Assembly (NCBI RefSeq): GCF_001297015.1
Contig: NZ_LIGE01000012.1
Coordinates: forward strand, 1 to 64,000
Direction of reading: 5' to 3'
Length of the DNA: 64,000 nt
DNA from: Pseudomonas sp. RIT-PI-r
GTDB taxonomy: Bacteria > Pseudomonadota > Gammaproteobacteria > Pseudomonadales > Pseudomonadaceae
The translations under genes were made by a program, and so were the position numbers. Below the pieces are notes generated by a model that was given only the letters and a program-made list of their open reading frames with translations, searched no databases and was not told the origin of the DNA. Below are positions 17,550 through 26,530 of the stretch, one piece after another. Within the stretch, counting starts at the first letter, position 1. Each line of letters begins with the position of its first letter.

Positions 17550-18926
17550 ATGGCTATCAGTGTTTTCGATCTATTCAAAGTCGGCATCGGCCCGTCCAGT
17601 TCCCACACCGTCGGCCCGATGCGTGCTGCCGCGACCTTCGCTCAGGCGCTGATTGATCAGCATTTGTTGAACGATGTGCGTCGTGTGGAAATCCGCTTAT
17701 ACGGCTCGCTGTCGGCTACTGGCGTCGGTCATGCCACTGACCGCGCCACGGTCATGGGCCTGATGGGTGAGTGGCCGGACAGCATCGATCCGGCGACCAT
17801 CGATCCACGCATCCAGCAATTGCGCGAGACAGGCCAACTGTCCCTCGCCGGGCAAAGAGAAATTGCCTTCGACTGGCAGCGCGATCTCCTGCTGCTGGAC
17901 GAGAGCCTGCCCTACCACCCCAACGCCATGTCGCTGACAGCCTTTGGCGAAACGGCCGAGCTGTTCGAGCAAACGTACTACTCGGTCGGCGGCGGTTTCA
18001 TTATCGAAGCGGCCGAAGCGGAGTCCGGCGTAGCGCCGGCCGGTGATGTGGCGTTGCCGTACGACTTCTCCAGCGCCGCTGAACTGCTTGCACTGTGCAA
18101 ACAGCACAACCTGCGCGTCTCCGAACTGATGATGGCCAACGAGCGTGCGTGGCGCACTGACGCGGAAATCCGTCAGGGCCTGCTGCACATCTGGTCGGTG
18201 ATGCGCGAGTGCGTCGAACAGGGTTTGCGACACGAAGGCATCCTGCCCGGCGGGCTGAATGTGCCGCGCCGCGCCGCGAAATTGCATCGCAGCCTGTTAG
18301 AAATCGGCAAGCCGAACGTGATCAGTTCGACGCTGTCGGCGATGGAATGGGTCAACCTGTTCGCCCTCGCCGTCAACGAAGAAAACGCCGCGGGCGGGCG
18401 CATGGTCACCGCACCGACCAACGGTGCAGCGGGGATCATCCCGGCGGTTCTGCACTACTACATGAAATTCAATCCGGATGCGTCTGACGATGACGTCGTC
18501 GCTTTCTTCTTGGGCGCGGCCGCCGTCGGCATTCTCTGTAAGAAAAATGCCTCGATTTCCGGCGCTGAAGTCGGCTGCCAGGGCGAAGTCGGTTCGGCCT
18601 GTGCGATGGCCGCTGCCGGCCTCGCGGACGTGCTCGGCGCCACCCCGGAGCAACTGGAAAACGCCGCCGAAATCGGCCTTGAGCACAACCTTGGCCTGAC
18701 CTGCGACCCGGTCGGCGGCCTGGTGCAAGTGCCTTGCATCGAGCGCAACGCCATCGCCGCCGTAAAAGCGATCAACGCCACGCAAATGGCCCTGCGCGGC
18801 GACGGCAACCACTTCATTTCCCTCGACCGGGTGATCCGCACCATGCGCGACACCGGTGCCGACATGCATGACAAATACAAAGAGACTTCACGGGGCGGCC
18901 TGGCTGTGAACTGGGTGGAGTGCTGA
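17550..18926 (+). CDS. L-serine ammonia-lyase (iron-sulfur serine deaminase)
   Basis: The 458-residue single-chain enzyme converts L-serine to pyruvate and ammonia with a 4Fe-4S cluster. The beta domain starts with [21 protein letters not shown]. The alpha domain has cluster cysteines in [18 protein letters not shown] (about 345-352) and [15 protein letters not shown] (about 397). Length and motifs are those of SdaA/SdaB. It is followed after 86 bases by a serine-type transporter gene, and a divergent LysR gene lies upstream, making a serine-use unit. Confidence 0.9.
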   Translation: MAISVFDLFKVGIGPSSSHTVGPMRAAATFAQALIDQHLLNDVRRVEIRLYGSLSATGVGHATDRATVMGLMGEWPDSIDPATIDPRIQQLRETGQLSLAGQREIAFDWQRDLLLLDESLPYHPNAMSLTAFGETAELFEQTYYSVGGGFIIEAAEAESGVAPAGDVALPYDFSSAAELLALCKQHNLRVSELMMANERAWRTDAEIRQGLLHIWSVMRECVEQGLRHEGILPGGLNVPRRAAKLHRSLLEIGKPNVISSTLSAMEWVNLFALAVNEENAAGGRMVTAPTNGAAGIIPAVLHYYMKFNPDASDDDVVAFFLGAAAVGILCKKNASISGAEVGCQGEVGSACAMAAAGLADVLGATPEQLENAAEIGLEHNLGLTCDPVGGLVQVPCIERNAIAAVKAINATQMALRGDGNHFISLDRVIRTMRDTGADMHDKYKETSRGGLAVNWVEC

Positions 18927-19012
18927 GGCGCATTCCCTGACTGCCCCGGCAGACCGCATTCGACGGTCTGCCAACCGTGAGCCCGAGCAAGAATAATAAC
19001 GAGGCGATACCG

Positions 19013-20314
19013 ATGACCGATGTACGTACACCTGCTGCCGAAAAACCCGCTGTAGACCGCACACGCAATACAGAAACCACCCACAAGGGCTGGAGCAAAT
19101 TCGACACCACCTGGATGCTTGGCCTGTACGGCACGGCGATCGGTGCTGGCACCTTGTTCCTGCCGATCAACGCCGGTGTCGGCGGTTTCTGGCCGTTGCT
19201 GATTCTCGCCGTGCTGGCCTTCCCGATGACGTTTTTTGCCCACAGGGGCCTGACTCGCTTCGTGCTGTCCGGGCGCTCCGGGGACATCACCGAGGTGGTC
19301 GAAGAACACTTCGGCATCGGCGCCGGCAAGTTGATCACGTTGCTGTATTTCTTCGCGATCTTCCCGATCCTGCTGGTGTACAGCGTGGCGCTGACCAACA
19401 CCTTGAGCAGCTTCCTCGAACACCAACTGCACATCGCCCCGCCGCCTCGGGCGATCCTCTCGCTGGCGTTGATTCTGGGTCTGATGGCCATTGTCCGCTG
19501 TGGCCAGAGCGTCATCGTCAAAGCCATGAGCGTGCTGGTTTACCCGTTCGTCGCCGCCTTGCTGCTGCTCGCGGTCAGCCTGGTCCCGAACTGGAATGGC
19601 GCGTTTTTCGCCAGCGCCCAAGAGGCGATGCCGATGTCGGTGTTCCTCAAGACAATGTGGCTGGCGATCCCGGTAATGGTGTTCTCGTTCAACCATTCGC
19701 CGATCATTTCCGCCTTCGCCGTTGATCAGAAGCAACGTTACGGCGATCAGGCCGAACGCAAGAGCAGCGGCATCCTTGCCATGGCTCACGGCATGATGGT
19801 CATCACGGTGATGTTCTTCTGCTTCAGCTGTGTGCTGGCGTTGTCGCCGGCAGATCTGGCAGCGGCGAAGGCGCAGAATATTTCGATCCTGTCGTACCTG
19901 GCCAACCACTTCCAGACTCCGGTCATCGCTTACGCCGCGCCGCTGATTGCACTGGTGGCGATCACCAAATCCTTCCTCGGTCACTACATCGGCGCCAGCG
20001 AAGGCTTTCAGGGCATGATCGTGAAAAGCCTGCGCAGCCGTGGCCGGGTGATGTCGGCGAGCTGGCTGAACCGAGCGACCGCGCTGTTCATGATCCTCAG
20101 CTGCTGGGCGGTGGCAACGTTCAACCCAAGCATTCTCGGCATGATCGAAACCCTCGGCGGGCCGGTGATTGCCTGCCTGTTGTTCCTGATGCCGATGTAC
20201 GCCATCCGCCGCGTGCCGGCCTTGCGCCAGTATTCCGGCCAGGCTTCCAACGTGTTTGTGGTTCTGATCGGCCTGATTGCACTGTCAGCGATCATCTACT
20301 CGTTTCTGCCCTGA
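19013..20314 (+). CDS. HAAAP-family serine/amino-acid transporter (SdaC-like)
   Basis: The protein has 433 residues and about eleven transmembrane helices; the first hydrophobic block is TWMLGLYGTAIGAGTLFLPINAG. It resembles the hydroxy/aromatic amino acid permease family, which includes SdaC (serine) and TdcC (threonine), proton symporters of the inner membrane. The ATG at 19013 follows a GAGG site; the frame extends 12 codons upstream. Position behind the serine deaminase gene supports serine as substrate. Confidence 0.83.
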   Translation: MTDVRTPAAEKPAVDRTRNTETTHKGWSKFDTTWMLGLYGTAIGAGTLFLPINAGVGGFWPLLILAVLAFPMTFFAHRGLTRFVLSGRSGDITEVVEEHFGIGAGKLITLLYFFAIFPILLVYSVALTNTLSSFLEHQLHIAPPPRAILSLALILGLMAIVRCGQSVIVKAMSVLVYPFVAALLLLAVSLVPNWNGAFFASAQEAMPMSVFLKTMWLAIPVMVFSFNHSPIISAFAVDQKQRYGDQAERKSSGILAMAHGMMVITVMFFCFSCVLALSPADLAAAKAQNISILSYLANHFQTPVIAYAAPLIALVAITKSFLGHYIGASEGFQGMIVKSLRSRGRVMSASWLNRATALFMILSCWAVATFNPSILGMIETLGGPVIACLLFLMPMYAIRRVPALRQYSGQASNVFVVLIGLIALSAIIYSFLP

Positions 20315-20331
20315 AAACGCGCCATAAAAAA

Positions 20332-20362
20332 AAAGGCGAGCCATGTGGCTCGCCTTTTTTAT
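20332..20362 (+). terminator. Terminator after the serine transporter
   Basis: A GGCGAGCCA stem with a short loop, preceded by an A-run and followed by TTTTTT, about 20 bases past the stop codon. Confidence 0.85.
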
Positions 20363-20415
20363 TCCCATGTTCATTGTTCGACAATTTTTCCGGCACAGCC
20401 CTTGCAAACTCCCCC

Positions 20416-20517
20416 TGTAGGAGCTGTCGAGTGAAACGAGGCTGCGATCTTTTGACCTTCATGACCGAAATCAAAACATTGAAGATCAAAAGATCGCAGC
20501 CTTCGGCAGCTCCTACA
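20416..20517. repeat. REP pair, degenerate left arm
   Basis: TGTAGGAGCTGTCGAG...GGCTGCGATCTTTTG and an inverted GATCGCAGCCTTCGGCAGCTCCTACA unit. The left copy carries GTGAAACGA in place of the usual hairpin centre. It lies within the 307-base gap before the DUF3509 gene; nothing else was seen there. Confidence 0.8.
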
Positions 20518-20621
20518 TGAGTAACCAGGACAGGACACGGAATGGCCGGTGATCCGGTTTGGCGAACCAACCCGATCACGGCCGGTCAACAACTGCACGT
20601 TCAATCAGGCGGTGACGCATC

Positions 20622-20939
20622 ATGGACAACCCTTTTCAGATCATTACCGATGCCTTCGCGCCGGACTATCAGATCAATCTGAGCATTCAGGGCCTGGACG
20701 GCAGCATCATGCTGACCCTGTCCAACAGCGGTCACATCGTGGCCAAACGCATGATCAGTGCCGAGCAGCGCAACGATCCTGCGCGCCTCAAGCGCCTGGT
20801 GCAGAGCATTCAATTCGGCATCGCCATCGAACAGGGTCACAGCGCCATGGCAATCCTCGAAGCGATGACCAGCGGCACCGGGCTGACCCCGCCACCGCCA
20901 CGCGTCATCGGCCAGCCCCGACCGACGGCCGGGCTTTAA
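20622..20939 (+). CDS. DUF3509 family protein
   Basis: The 105-residue protein begins MDNPFQIITDAFAPDYQINLS, which matches the DUF3509 family of short pseudomonad proteins; no catalytic motif, signal peptide or membrane segment is seen. The C-terminus is proline-rich (PPPPR). Its TAA stop overlaps the stop of the convergent psiE gene. Function unknown. Confidence 0.7.
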   Translation: MDNPFQIITDAFAPDYQINLSIQGLDGSIMLTLSNSGHIVAKRMISAEQRNDPARLKRLVQSIQFGIAIEQGHSAMAILEAMTSGTGLTPPPPRVIGQPRPTAGL

Positions 20940-21436
20940 AGCTCGCCCTTTTCGACTTCAGGATGCTCGCTGGAACCGCTACCCAGTGTGCGCTGCGGTT
21001 TCTCGATCTTCACCGAAGGAAATTGTGACGAAGCGTAACGCACCACCAGAATCGCCAGCGCCAGCAGCAGAATCCCGCCGCACAGGTAGATGATGCCCAT
21101 GTCCGGCGGGTTGTGGTGCGAGACGTTGGAGATCAGCAAACGGGTCAGCGCAGTGATCGCCACGTAGATCAGGAAGCGCACCGGCATGTGGTTGGTCTTG
21201 AAATAAATCCCGACCATCGCCCCCAGTTCGAGATAGATGAACAGCAACAGAATGTCATCGATCTTGATGTGGCCTTCCTCGAGCATGCCGAGAAACTCCA
21301 TCACCGCCGCGTATGCCGTCACCGCACCGATGGCAAACAGCGCCAGGTAGTGGAAGGTCTCGACGAACAGGTTGCCCAGGGACTCGGCCAGTTGATGCAC
21401 GTTTTGCCGCAGTTTCTCGGCCCAGTTGATTTTCAC
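20936..21436 (-). CDS. PsiE-family membrane protein
   Basis: The 166-residue protein has four transmembrane helices (about 28-48, 60-82, 92-110 and 120-140) and the PsiE-type motifs FLGMLEEGHIKIDDILLLFIYLELGAM and VRFLIYVAITALTRLL. In E. coli, psiE is induced by phosphate starvation; its biochemical role is unknown. Its stop codon overlaps that of the convergent DUF3509 gene. Confidence 0.8.
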   Translation of the reverse strand: MKINWAEKLRQNVHQLAESLGNLFVETFHYLALFAIGAVTAYAAVMEFLGMLEEGHIKIDDILLLFIYLELGAMVGIYFKTNHMPVRFLIYVAITALTRLLISNVSHHNPPDMGIIYLCGGILLLALAILVVRYASSQFPSVKIEKPQRTLGSGSSEHPEVEKGEL

Positions 21437-21589
21437 GATGAGGTTCCTTAGCCCGATTCGAGCGGATGATGCGTGTTGGACGTGACGGTTTTCTGCACGT
21501 AACGATTTTCATGCAGAAAAGAGGCCACGCCATCATGGCGAGCCGCCGCCAAACCCGCGCCGTGGCGTTTGGTCGCACCGCTGTGCTTT

Positions 21590-21615
21590 TGTGGGAGCGA
21601 GCCTGCTCGCGAATG
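21590..21615. repeat. Single REP unit, GTGGGAGCGAGCCTGCTCGCGA type
   Basis: A solitary unit of the second REP family within the 326-base gap upstream of yebG. Apart from this and the LexA box, nothing recognisable was seen in the gap. Confidence 0.75.
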
Positions 21616-21703
21616 CAGCGACACGGTCTCCCTGACAAACCCGAAATCCGGTCTACATTAAAAAGCCACTACCCATGGCGCAGGGATTCGCTTATCCTTT
21701 TCG

Positions 21704-21719
21704 CTGTATATGGATACAG
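21704..21719. promoter_or_regulatory. LexA (SOS) box upstream of yebG
   Basis: CTGTATATGGATACAG is a perfect CTGT-N8-ACAG SOS box, 44 bases before the yebG start codon. It predicts LexA repression and DNA-damage induction. Confidence 0.9.
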
Positions 21720-21762
21720 TAGTCGTCAAGACAACTTAATGTGAAGGCATGTGAGGTGGTGA

Positions 21763-22098
21763 ATGGCCGTCGAAGTGGTATACCGCAGCAGCCGAGATCT
21801 GGAGCGCTTGTTCATGGATAAAGCCGAAGCTGACCGTCATGACAAAATGCTCGAACTGGCCGAATATCTGGCCGATGTGCTGCAAAAAGCCGTTCCGTCC
21901 CTGACGGAGCAGCAAGTGGAGGAAGCCGGGATCTACATGGCGAAGAACCGCGATGTGTTCGCCCGGGCGTTCAAGAGCCAGCCGGATGCACTGTCCGAAC
22001 TGCTCAACGCCCCGGCCGAGGCTGCTGAACAAGCTGAGGTGGTGGAAGCAGCTGAAGCGCTGGCCAAGCCTGCTAAAGCGGCAAAAGCGCCGAAGTAA
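21763..22098 (+). CDS. YebG-family SOS protein
   Basis: The 111-residue protein matches YebG in its first 75 residues (MAVEVVYRSSRDLERLFMDKAEADRHDKML, YMAKNRDVFARAF) and ends in an Ala/Glu/Lys-rich low-complexity tail (about 85-111). YebG is a small DNA-damage-inducible protein of unclear function. A consensus LexA box lies upstream, so SOS regulation is directly supported. An AGGTGG site precedes the ATG. Confidence 0.88.
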   Translation: MAVEVVYRSSRDLERLFMDKAEADRHDKMLELAEYLADVLQKAVPSLTEQQVEEAGIYMAKNRDVFARAFKSQPDALSELLNAPAEAAEQAEVVEAAEALAKPAKAAKAPK

Positions 22099-22110
22099 TC
22101 AGCGCCACAT

Positions 22111-22189
22111 CAAAAGATCGCAGCCTTCGGCAGCTCCTACGGGGATAAATATTCCAAATGTAGGAGCTGCCGAAGGCTGCGATCTTTTG
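22111..22189. repeat. REP pair, GCAGCCTTCGGCAGCTCCTAC type
   Basis: A near-perfect inverted pair with CAAAAGATCG arms between the convergent yebG and dehydrogenase stop codons. It may act as a shared 3' end structure. Confidence 0.85.
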
Positions 22190-22193
22190 CGTT

Positions 22194-23213
22194 TCAGCGA
22201 TATAAAACCTTTTCCGCCAACTCATCCGCCACCCGCGCCGGCGAACGCTTCTCCGCCTGCGCATGGGCGAACACCTCGGTCAACCGCGAACTGATCTTCG
22301 ACAGATGCGCGGTGATCGTCGGCAATTCCTCTCCGCGATGCTTCAGCGAAACATAGATCAACCCTCCGGCGTTGATCACATAATCCGGCGCATACAGAAT
22401 CCCGCGCCGCTCCAGATGATCAGCCACGTCCAGATGCGTCAGTTGATTGTTCGCTGAGCCCGCCACTGCCGAGCAACGCAATTGCGTGACGGTGTGGCTG
22501 TTCAGAACTGCGCCCAGACCGCACGGCGCAAGAATGTCGCAAGGCGTACTGAGCAACGCATCGTTGGCGATCGGGTGGGCATTGAGCTGCTCCATCGCCA
22601 ACTGCACCTTACCGTGGTCGATGTCGCTGACCAATAGTTCGGCGCCCGCCGCATGCAGTTGTTCGGCCAAGGCGAAACCGACGTTGCCCAGCCCCTGGAT
22701 GGCCACGCGCAAGCCTTCGAGGTTATCGCTGCCCAGACGAGCCATGGCCGTCGCGCGAATGCCGGTGAATACACCCATCGCCGCGTGCGGGGCCGGGTCG
22801 CCGGCCGAGGTTGTGCTGGTGACGTGTTGGGTCTGTTGGGCGATGCAGTCCATGTCGGCCACCGAGGTGCCGCTGTCGATGGCAGTGATGTAGCGGCCAT
22901 CGAGCTGATCGATGCAGCGACCGAACGCTTCAAACAGCGCTGCGCGGTTCTCCACATGCGCCGCACGCACGATCACGGCGACGCCGCCGCCCTGCTCCAG
23001 CCCCGCCAGCGCAGCCTTGTAGCTCATGCCCTGGGCGAGGCGAATGGCGTCCTCGACAGCCGATTCGTCATTGGGGTAGGCAAGGTAACGACATCCGCCC
23101 AAGGCTGGCCCGAGGCGACTGTTATGAATGGCAATGACCGCCTTCAACCCGGACACCGGGTCAACGCTAAGGTGCAGCGATTCCAGGCGAGTGCTTTGCA
23201 TGAGCGCAAACAT
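22194..23213 (-). CDS. Leucine/phenylalanine dehydrogenase-like protein, catalytic Lys replaced by Val
   Basis: The 339-residue protein has the Glu/Leu/Phe/Val dehydrogenase fold: an N-terminal substrate domain with LGPALGGCRY (34-43) and the substrate-binding Lys in MSYKAALAG (K66), the conserved Asp in TAIDSGTSVADMD (D113), and an NAD-binding domain with GLGNVG (about 173-178). In active leucine dehydrogenases the GGGK motif supplies the catalytic lysine; here it reads GGGVAVI, with Val78 encoded by GTC (bases 22980-22982). Oxidative deamination of leucine or phenylalanine is the family reaction, but activity is doubtful in this copy. It lies near Phe/Tyr catabolic genes. Confidence 0.82.
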   Translation of the reverse strand: MFALMQSTRLESLHLSVDPVSGLKAVIAIHNSRLGPALGGCRYLAYPNDESAVEDAIRLAQGMSYKAALAGLEQGGGVAVIVRAAHVENRAALFEAFGRCIDQLDGRYITAIDSGTSVADMDCIAQQTQHVTSTTSAGDPAPHAAMGVFTGIRATAMARLGSDNLEGLRVAIQGLGNVGFALAEQLHAAGAELLVSDIDHGKVQLAMEQLNAHPIANDALLSTPCDILAPCGLGAVLNSHTVTQLRCSAVAGSANNQLTHLDVADHLERRGILYAPDYVINAGGLIYVSLKHRGEELPTITAHLSKISSRLTEVFAHAQAEKRSPARVADELAEKVLYR

Positions 23214-23399
23214 CGTTGGGCTCCCGAATCACTTCTTGTAGAACGCCAGTATAGGCCTGCGCCTGAAAATTGCTGGAGCGCACCGGAATAAGCGCCTGAG
23301 CAGACCACGGCTTTGCGGCATAACCATAAACCTGCGCAGCGGGGGTACTGGACGAATGGCACGGACCGGGCTAAAACGAGGCATTCCCCGGAGATTTCG

Positions 23400-24203
23400 A
23401 TGAGTGCGCGTCAACGTTTTTTCGAATGCCTGCACCGTTCACCGCCCGCGCTGTTCGAAGCCGCGCTGTGGATGGCGGCCGAGCACGAAAAAGCGGTCGA
23501 TCCCGAAGCGCTGCTGCAAGAATTCAAAGACCTGCAACAACGTGTCAGTTACGGCTTGCCGATGCTGCCGGTCAGTGAACTGGCGCAGCCCCTGTTGCGC
23601 CGCATGACTGATCTGGGCTTTGCCCAAGACGACTTCCTGCCGCTGCGCCCGCAGGCGGCGCTGTTGCACAAAGTGATGCAGACTCGTCGCGGCCAGCCGC
23701 TGGCATTGGCGCTGATTGCTCTGGAGTTGGCGCGAGGGCTGGAGATCCCGCTGGTCGGGGTCAATTTCCCCGGGCACTTCCTGTTGCGGGTGCCCGGTGC
23801 CGATCACTTGCTCGATCCGTGTGGCGGCCGGCGTCTGTACCCCAATGATTGTCGGGAGCTGTTGCAGCGCCAGTACGGACCGAACATGAAGCTCAACGCC
23901 GAGCATCTGCTGACCGCCACACCGCAGCAGATGCTCCAGCGCCTGTCGCGCAACCTGCGCCAGTTGCACCTGACCCATGATGACTTTATTGCTGCGCTGA
24001 TCGACGCCGAGCGCGTTCTCGAACTGGGTGACGCTGGCGCCGCCGATTATCTGGCTCGTGCCAGTCTGTATCAGCGGCTCGACTGCCCGAATGCCGAGCG
24101 CTTCGATCTGGAGCACGCCTTGCTGCTCAGCGACGATCCGATCCAGCGACTGCGCCTGACCGAACGACTCGGCCACCTGCCGCCCAATTCCGTCGTCCAC
24201 TGA
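23400..24203 (+). CDS. SirB1-family transglutaminase-like protein
   Basis: The 267-residue protein has the SirB1/transglutaminase-like domain (about 35-190), with the typical stretch RRGQPLALALIALELARGLEIPLVGVNFPGHFLLR, followed by helical C-terminal repeats. The classical Cys of transglutaminases is replaced in the GxPLALALI stretch, as in other SirB1 proteins, so enzymatic activity is not expected. The start at 23400 follows a CCGGAGA site; the frame extends 29 codons upstream. The exact role of the family is unknown. Confidence 0.72.
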   Translation: MSARQRFFECLHRSPPALFEAALWMAAEHEKAVDPEALLQEFKDLQQRVSYGLPMLPVSELAQPLLRRMTDLGFAQDDFLPLRPQAALLHKVMQTRRGQPLALALIALELARGLEIPLVGVNFPGHFLLRVPGADHLLDPCGGRRLYPNDCRELLQRQYGPNMKLNAEHLLTATPQQMLQRLSRNLRQLHLTHDDFIAALIDAERVLELGDAGAADYLARASLYQRLDCPNAERFDLEHALLLSDDPIQRLRLTERLGHLPPNSVVH

Positions 24204-24258
24204 AAAACGCTCGCGATAGCGGTGTGTCAGGTAACGAATGTACTGAGAGAAACACCGC

Positions 24259-24413
24259 CTTCGCGAGCAAGCTCGCTCCCACAGGTTTGGTGTGGACCTA
24301 AATTATCGGCTCGGCACACATCACTGTGGGAGCGAGCTTGCTCGCGAAGCAGACGGCGCGATCTTTCAGTTAAACCGCGTTATCGTTCTTCGCGAGCAGG
24401 CTCGCTCCCACAT
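24259..24413. repeat. REP cluster, GCGAGCAAGCTCGCTCCCACA type, three units
   Basis: Two inverted units lie at 24259-24282 and 24325-24349, and a third at about 24386-24413. The third is inside the 3' end of the MFS transporter frame and encodes its last residues. Confidence 0.85.
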
Positions 24414-25740
24414 TGGATAGGCATGTGTCATTGGGCGAACGCACCTGAATGATCAGCAGCGCAGCAATCACCGCCGGAATCGCGCAGAAAAAGAAAATCT
24501 GCTCCACCGGAATGTGCATCGCCAGCAGCAGGCTGCCGAACAGCGGCCCGAGGATTGAACCAAAACGCCCCACGCCCAACGCCCAACCGGTACCGGTCGC
24601 GCGCACATGCGCCGGATAGAAATTGCTGGCAAAGGCATTCAACGTCAGTTGCCCGCCAATGATGCAGAAGCCAGCGGCGAAAACGCAGGCCACCAGATAA
24701 CGCGGATTGTCATGATTGAGTCCGAGCAGAATCGTGCACAGCGCTGCACCTGCCAACACCGCCGACAGCAAACGCACCTTGCGCTTCAAGCGGTCAGCGA
24801 ACCAGGCCATGCAAATCGCGCCCAGGGTACCGGCGAACAGGAACATCGACGTCACCAGATTGGCTTCGTTGAGTTTCAGGCCACTTTCCAGCAGCAGCGT
24901 CGGCAGCCAGCTGATCATGAAATACAGCAGGATCAGGCTGACAAAAAACGTCGCCCAGATCAGCAAGGTCGGTCGCGCGTAGCCGCTGCGGAACAACTCG
25001 ACCACCGTCAGCTTGCTGCCCTGCTCGCGTTCGTTCTGCTCGACGCTCGCCACTGGCGGTTGCCAGTCCGGCAACATCCGCGCGGTGACTTTGCGCAGTC
25101 GCGCATACGGCGGCGCATCACGCAGCAGACGTGGCAGCGACTCCGGCAGCTTCCACCACAGAAACGGAAACAGCAGCAACGGCGTGACGCCACCGGCGAG
25201 GAACACCGCTTGCCAACCGAATTGGTCGATGAAACCTGCGGCGACGAAACCACCGGCTGCCCCACCGAATGAAAAGCCACAGGCCGCCAGCGTCACCATC
25301 AAGGTGCGCAAACGCGGTGGCGAGTATTCCGACATCAACGCCATGGCACTGGGCATCGCCCCGCCCATGCCGATGCCGCAGATAAAGCGCGCGATCATCA
25401 GCGTATTGAGCGAATCAGCGAAGACCATCAGCACGGTCAGCGTGGCGTAGATCAGTACGCAAGCGAGCAGAATCCGTCGCACGCCAAAGCGATCGGCCAG
25501 CGGCGTAACCGCCAGTGAACCAAGGGTGAGGCCAAGCAGGTTGGCACTGAATACCGGGCCGAACGCCGATTTTTCCAGGCCCCAATCCTGCGCCAAAGCA
25601 GGTACCACGTAACCGAGAACCTGGGCGTCGTAGCCGTCGGTGACCAGCAACAGCGCGAGCAGGATCAACAGTAACCACTGATAGCGGGACACAGGACGGG
25701 CGTCGAGTGCCGTCCGGAAGCTGGCAATCTGGTTGTGCAT
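24370..25740 (-). CDS. MFS aromatic acid:H+ symporter (AAHS type)
   Basis: The 456-residue protein has twelve predicted helices and the MFS motif LADRFGVRR between helices 2 and 3. Acidic residues in the first helix (DGYDAQVLGYVVPAL) are typical of PcaK/BenK-like aromatic acid symporters. It is transcribed in the same direction as maiA-fahA-hmgA, suggesting import of a Phe/Tyr-derived aromatic acid. The last 15 or so residues (NVGASLLAKNDNAV) are encoded by a REP unit, so the native stop codon has probably been lost and the tail replaced. Confidence 0.83.
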   Translation of the reverse strand: MHNQIASFRTALDARPVSRYQWLLLILLALLLVTDGYDAQVLGYVVPALAQDWGLEKSAFGPVFSANLLGLTLGSLAVTPLADRFGVRRILLACVLIYATLTVLMVFADSLNTLMIARFICGIGMGGAMPSAMALMSEYSPPRLRTLMVTLAACGFSFGGAAGGFVAAGFIDQFGWQAVFLAGGVTPLLLFPFLWWKLPESLPRLLRDAPPYARLRKVTARMLPDWQPPVASVEQNEREQGSKLTVVELFRSGYARPTLLIWATFFVSLILLYFMISWLPTLLLESGLKLNEANLVTSMFLFAGTLGAICMAWFADRLKRKVRLLSAVLAGAALCTILLGLNHDNPRYLVACVFAAGFCIIGGQLTLNAFASNFYPAHVRATGTGWALGVGRFGSILGPLFGSLLLAMHIPVEQIFFFCAIPAVIAALLIIQVRSPNDTCLSNVGASLLAKNDNAV

Positions 25741-25789
25741 CGCAAGGTACCTGTTTTGTTTTTATGATTATGCGAATAGCGATATTCCC

Positions 25790-25880
25790 TTGTAGGAGTG
25801 AGCCTGCTCGCGATAGCGGTGGTTCAGTCAGAACATGAGTGACTGACACTCCCTCATCGCGAGCAGGCTCACTCCTACAG
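25790..25880. repeat. REP pair, GAGCAGGCTCACTCCTACA type
   Basis: An inverted pair with a spacer of about 40 bases lies in the gap between maiA and the transporter gene. It may attenuate transcription between the two. Confidence 0.85.
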
Positions 25881-25882
25881 GG

Positions 25883-26518
25883 TTATGGGGTGTCTGGTTG
25901 GTTGGCGGGATGGGCCTTGATGAACGCTGGATGTTCAGCCGCAAGTGCGGCGACCCGGCGGATTTTCGGGTAAGCCTCCAGCGAAACATTGAACCGCTGC
26001 GCCGCATACAACTGCGGGATCAGGTACACATCGGCCACGCACGGCCACTCGCCAAAACAGAAACCCTCGTCGCCAATCAACTCCTCCACCGTCGCCAACC
26101 CTTGACCGATCCAGTGGCTGATCCACTCGACCACCTGCGGCTCGTCCTGCCCCGACTGGCGCAAGCGATTGAGTACGCTGACGTTGTGCAACGGATGCAC
26201 ATCGCAACCGATCACCGCCGCCACACCGCGCACTTGGGCACGGGCAACCAGATCTTCCGGCAATAGCGGCACCTGTGGATAACGCTCCTCCAGATACTCG
26301 ATGATCGCCGGCGATTGAATCAGCAACTCACCACTATCGGTACGCAGGGCCGGCACGCGGCCCTGTGGGTTGATCGCCAGATACGCCGCTTGCCGATGCT
26401 CGCCGCCGGCCGGCGCAATCAGGTTGACCGGCAATGCCTGATAGTCGAGCCCCTTCAACGCCAGCGCGATGCGCACCCGGTAAGACGATGTCGAGCGGTA
26501 GTAGGTATAGAGATCCAT
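25883..26518 (-). CDS. Maleylacetoacetate isomerase
   Basis: The 211-residue zeta-class glutathione transferase has the N-terminal thioredoxin-like domain with the signature YYRSTSSYRVRIALALKG (Ser-Ser-x-x-x-Arg catalytic motif, about residues 9-14) and NPQGRVPAL, and a helical C-terminal domain. It isomerises 4-maleylacetoacetate to 4-fumarylacetoacetate with glutathione in homogentisate degradation. The gene follows fahA after 12 bases. Confidence 0.93.
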   Translation of the reverse strand: MDLYTYYRSTSSYRVRIALALKGLDYQALPVNLIAPAGGEHRQAAYLAINPQGRVPALRTDSGELLIQSPAIIEYLEERYPQVPLLPEDLVARAQVRGVAAVIGCDVHPLHNVSVLNRLRQSGQDEPQVVEWISHWIGQGLATVEELIGDEGFCFGEWPCVADVYLIPQLYAAQRFNVSLEAYPKIRRVAALAAEHPAFIKAHPANQPDTP

Positions 26519-26530
26519 GAGCCGCTCCTG

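Noticed and set aside
20549..21028. A 159-codon open frame on the plus strand
   Set aside because: It overlaps the DUF3509 gene in another frame and crosses psiE; no recognisable protein.
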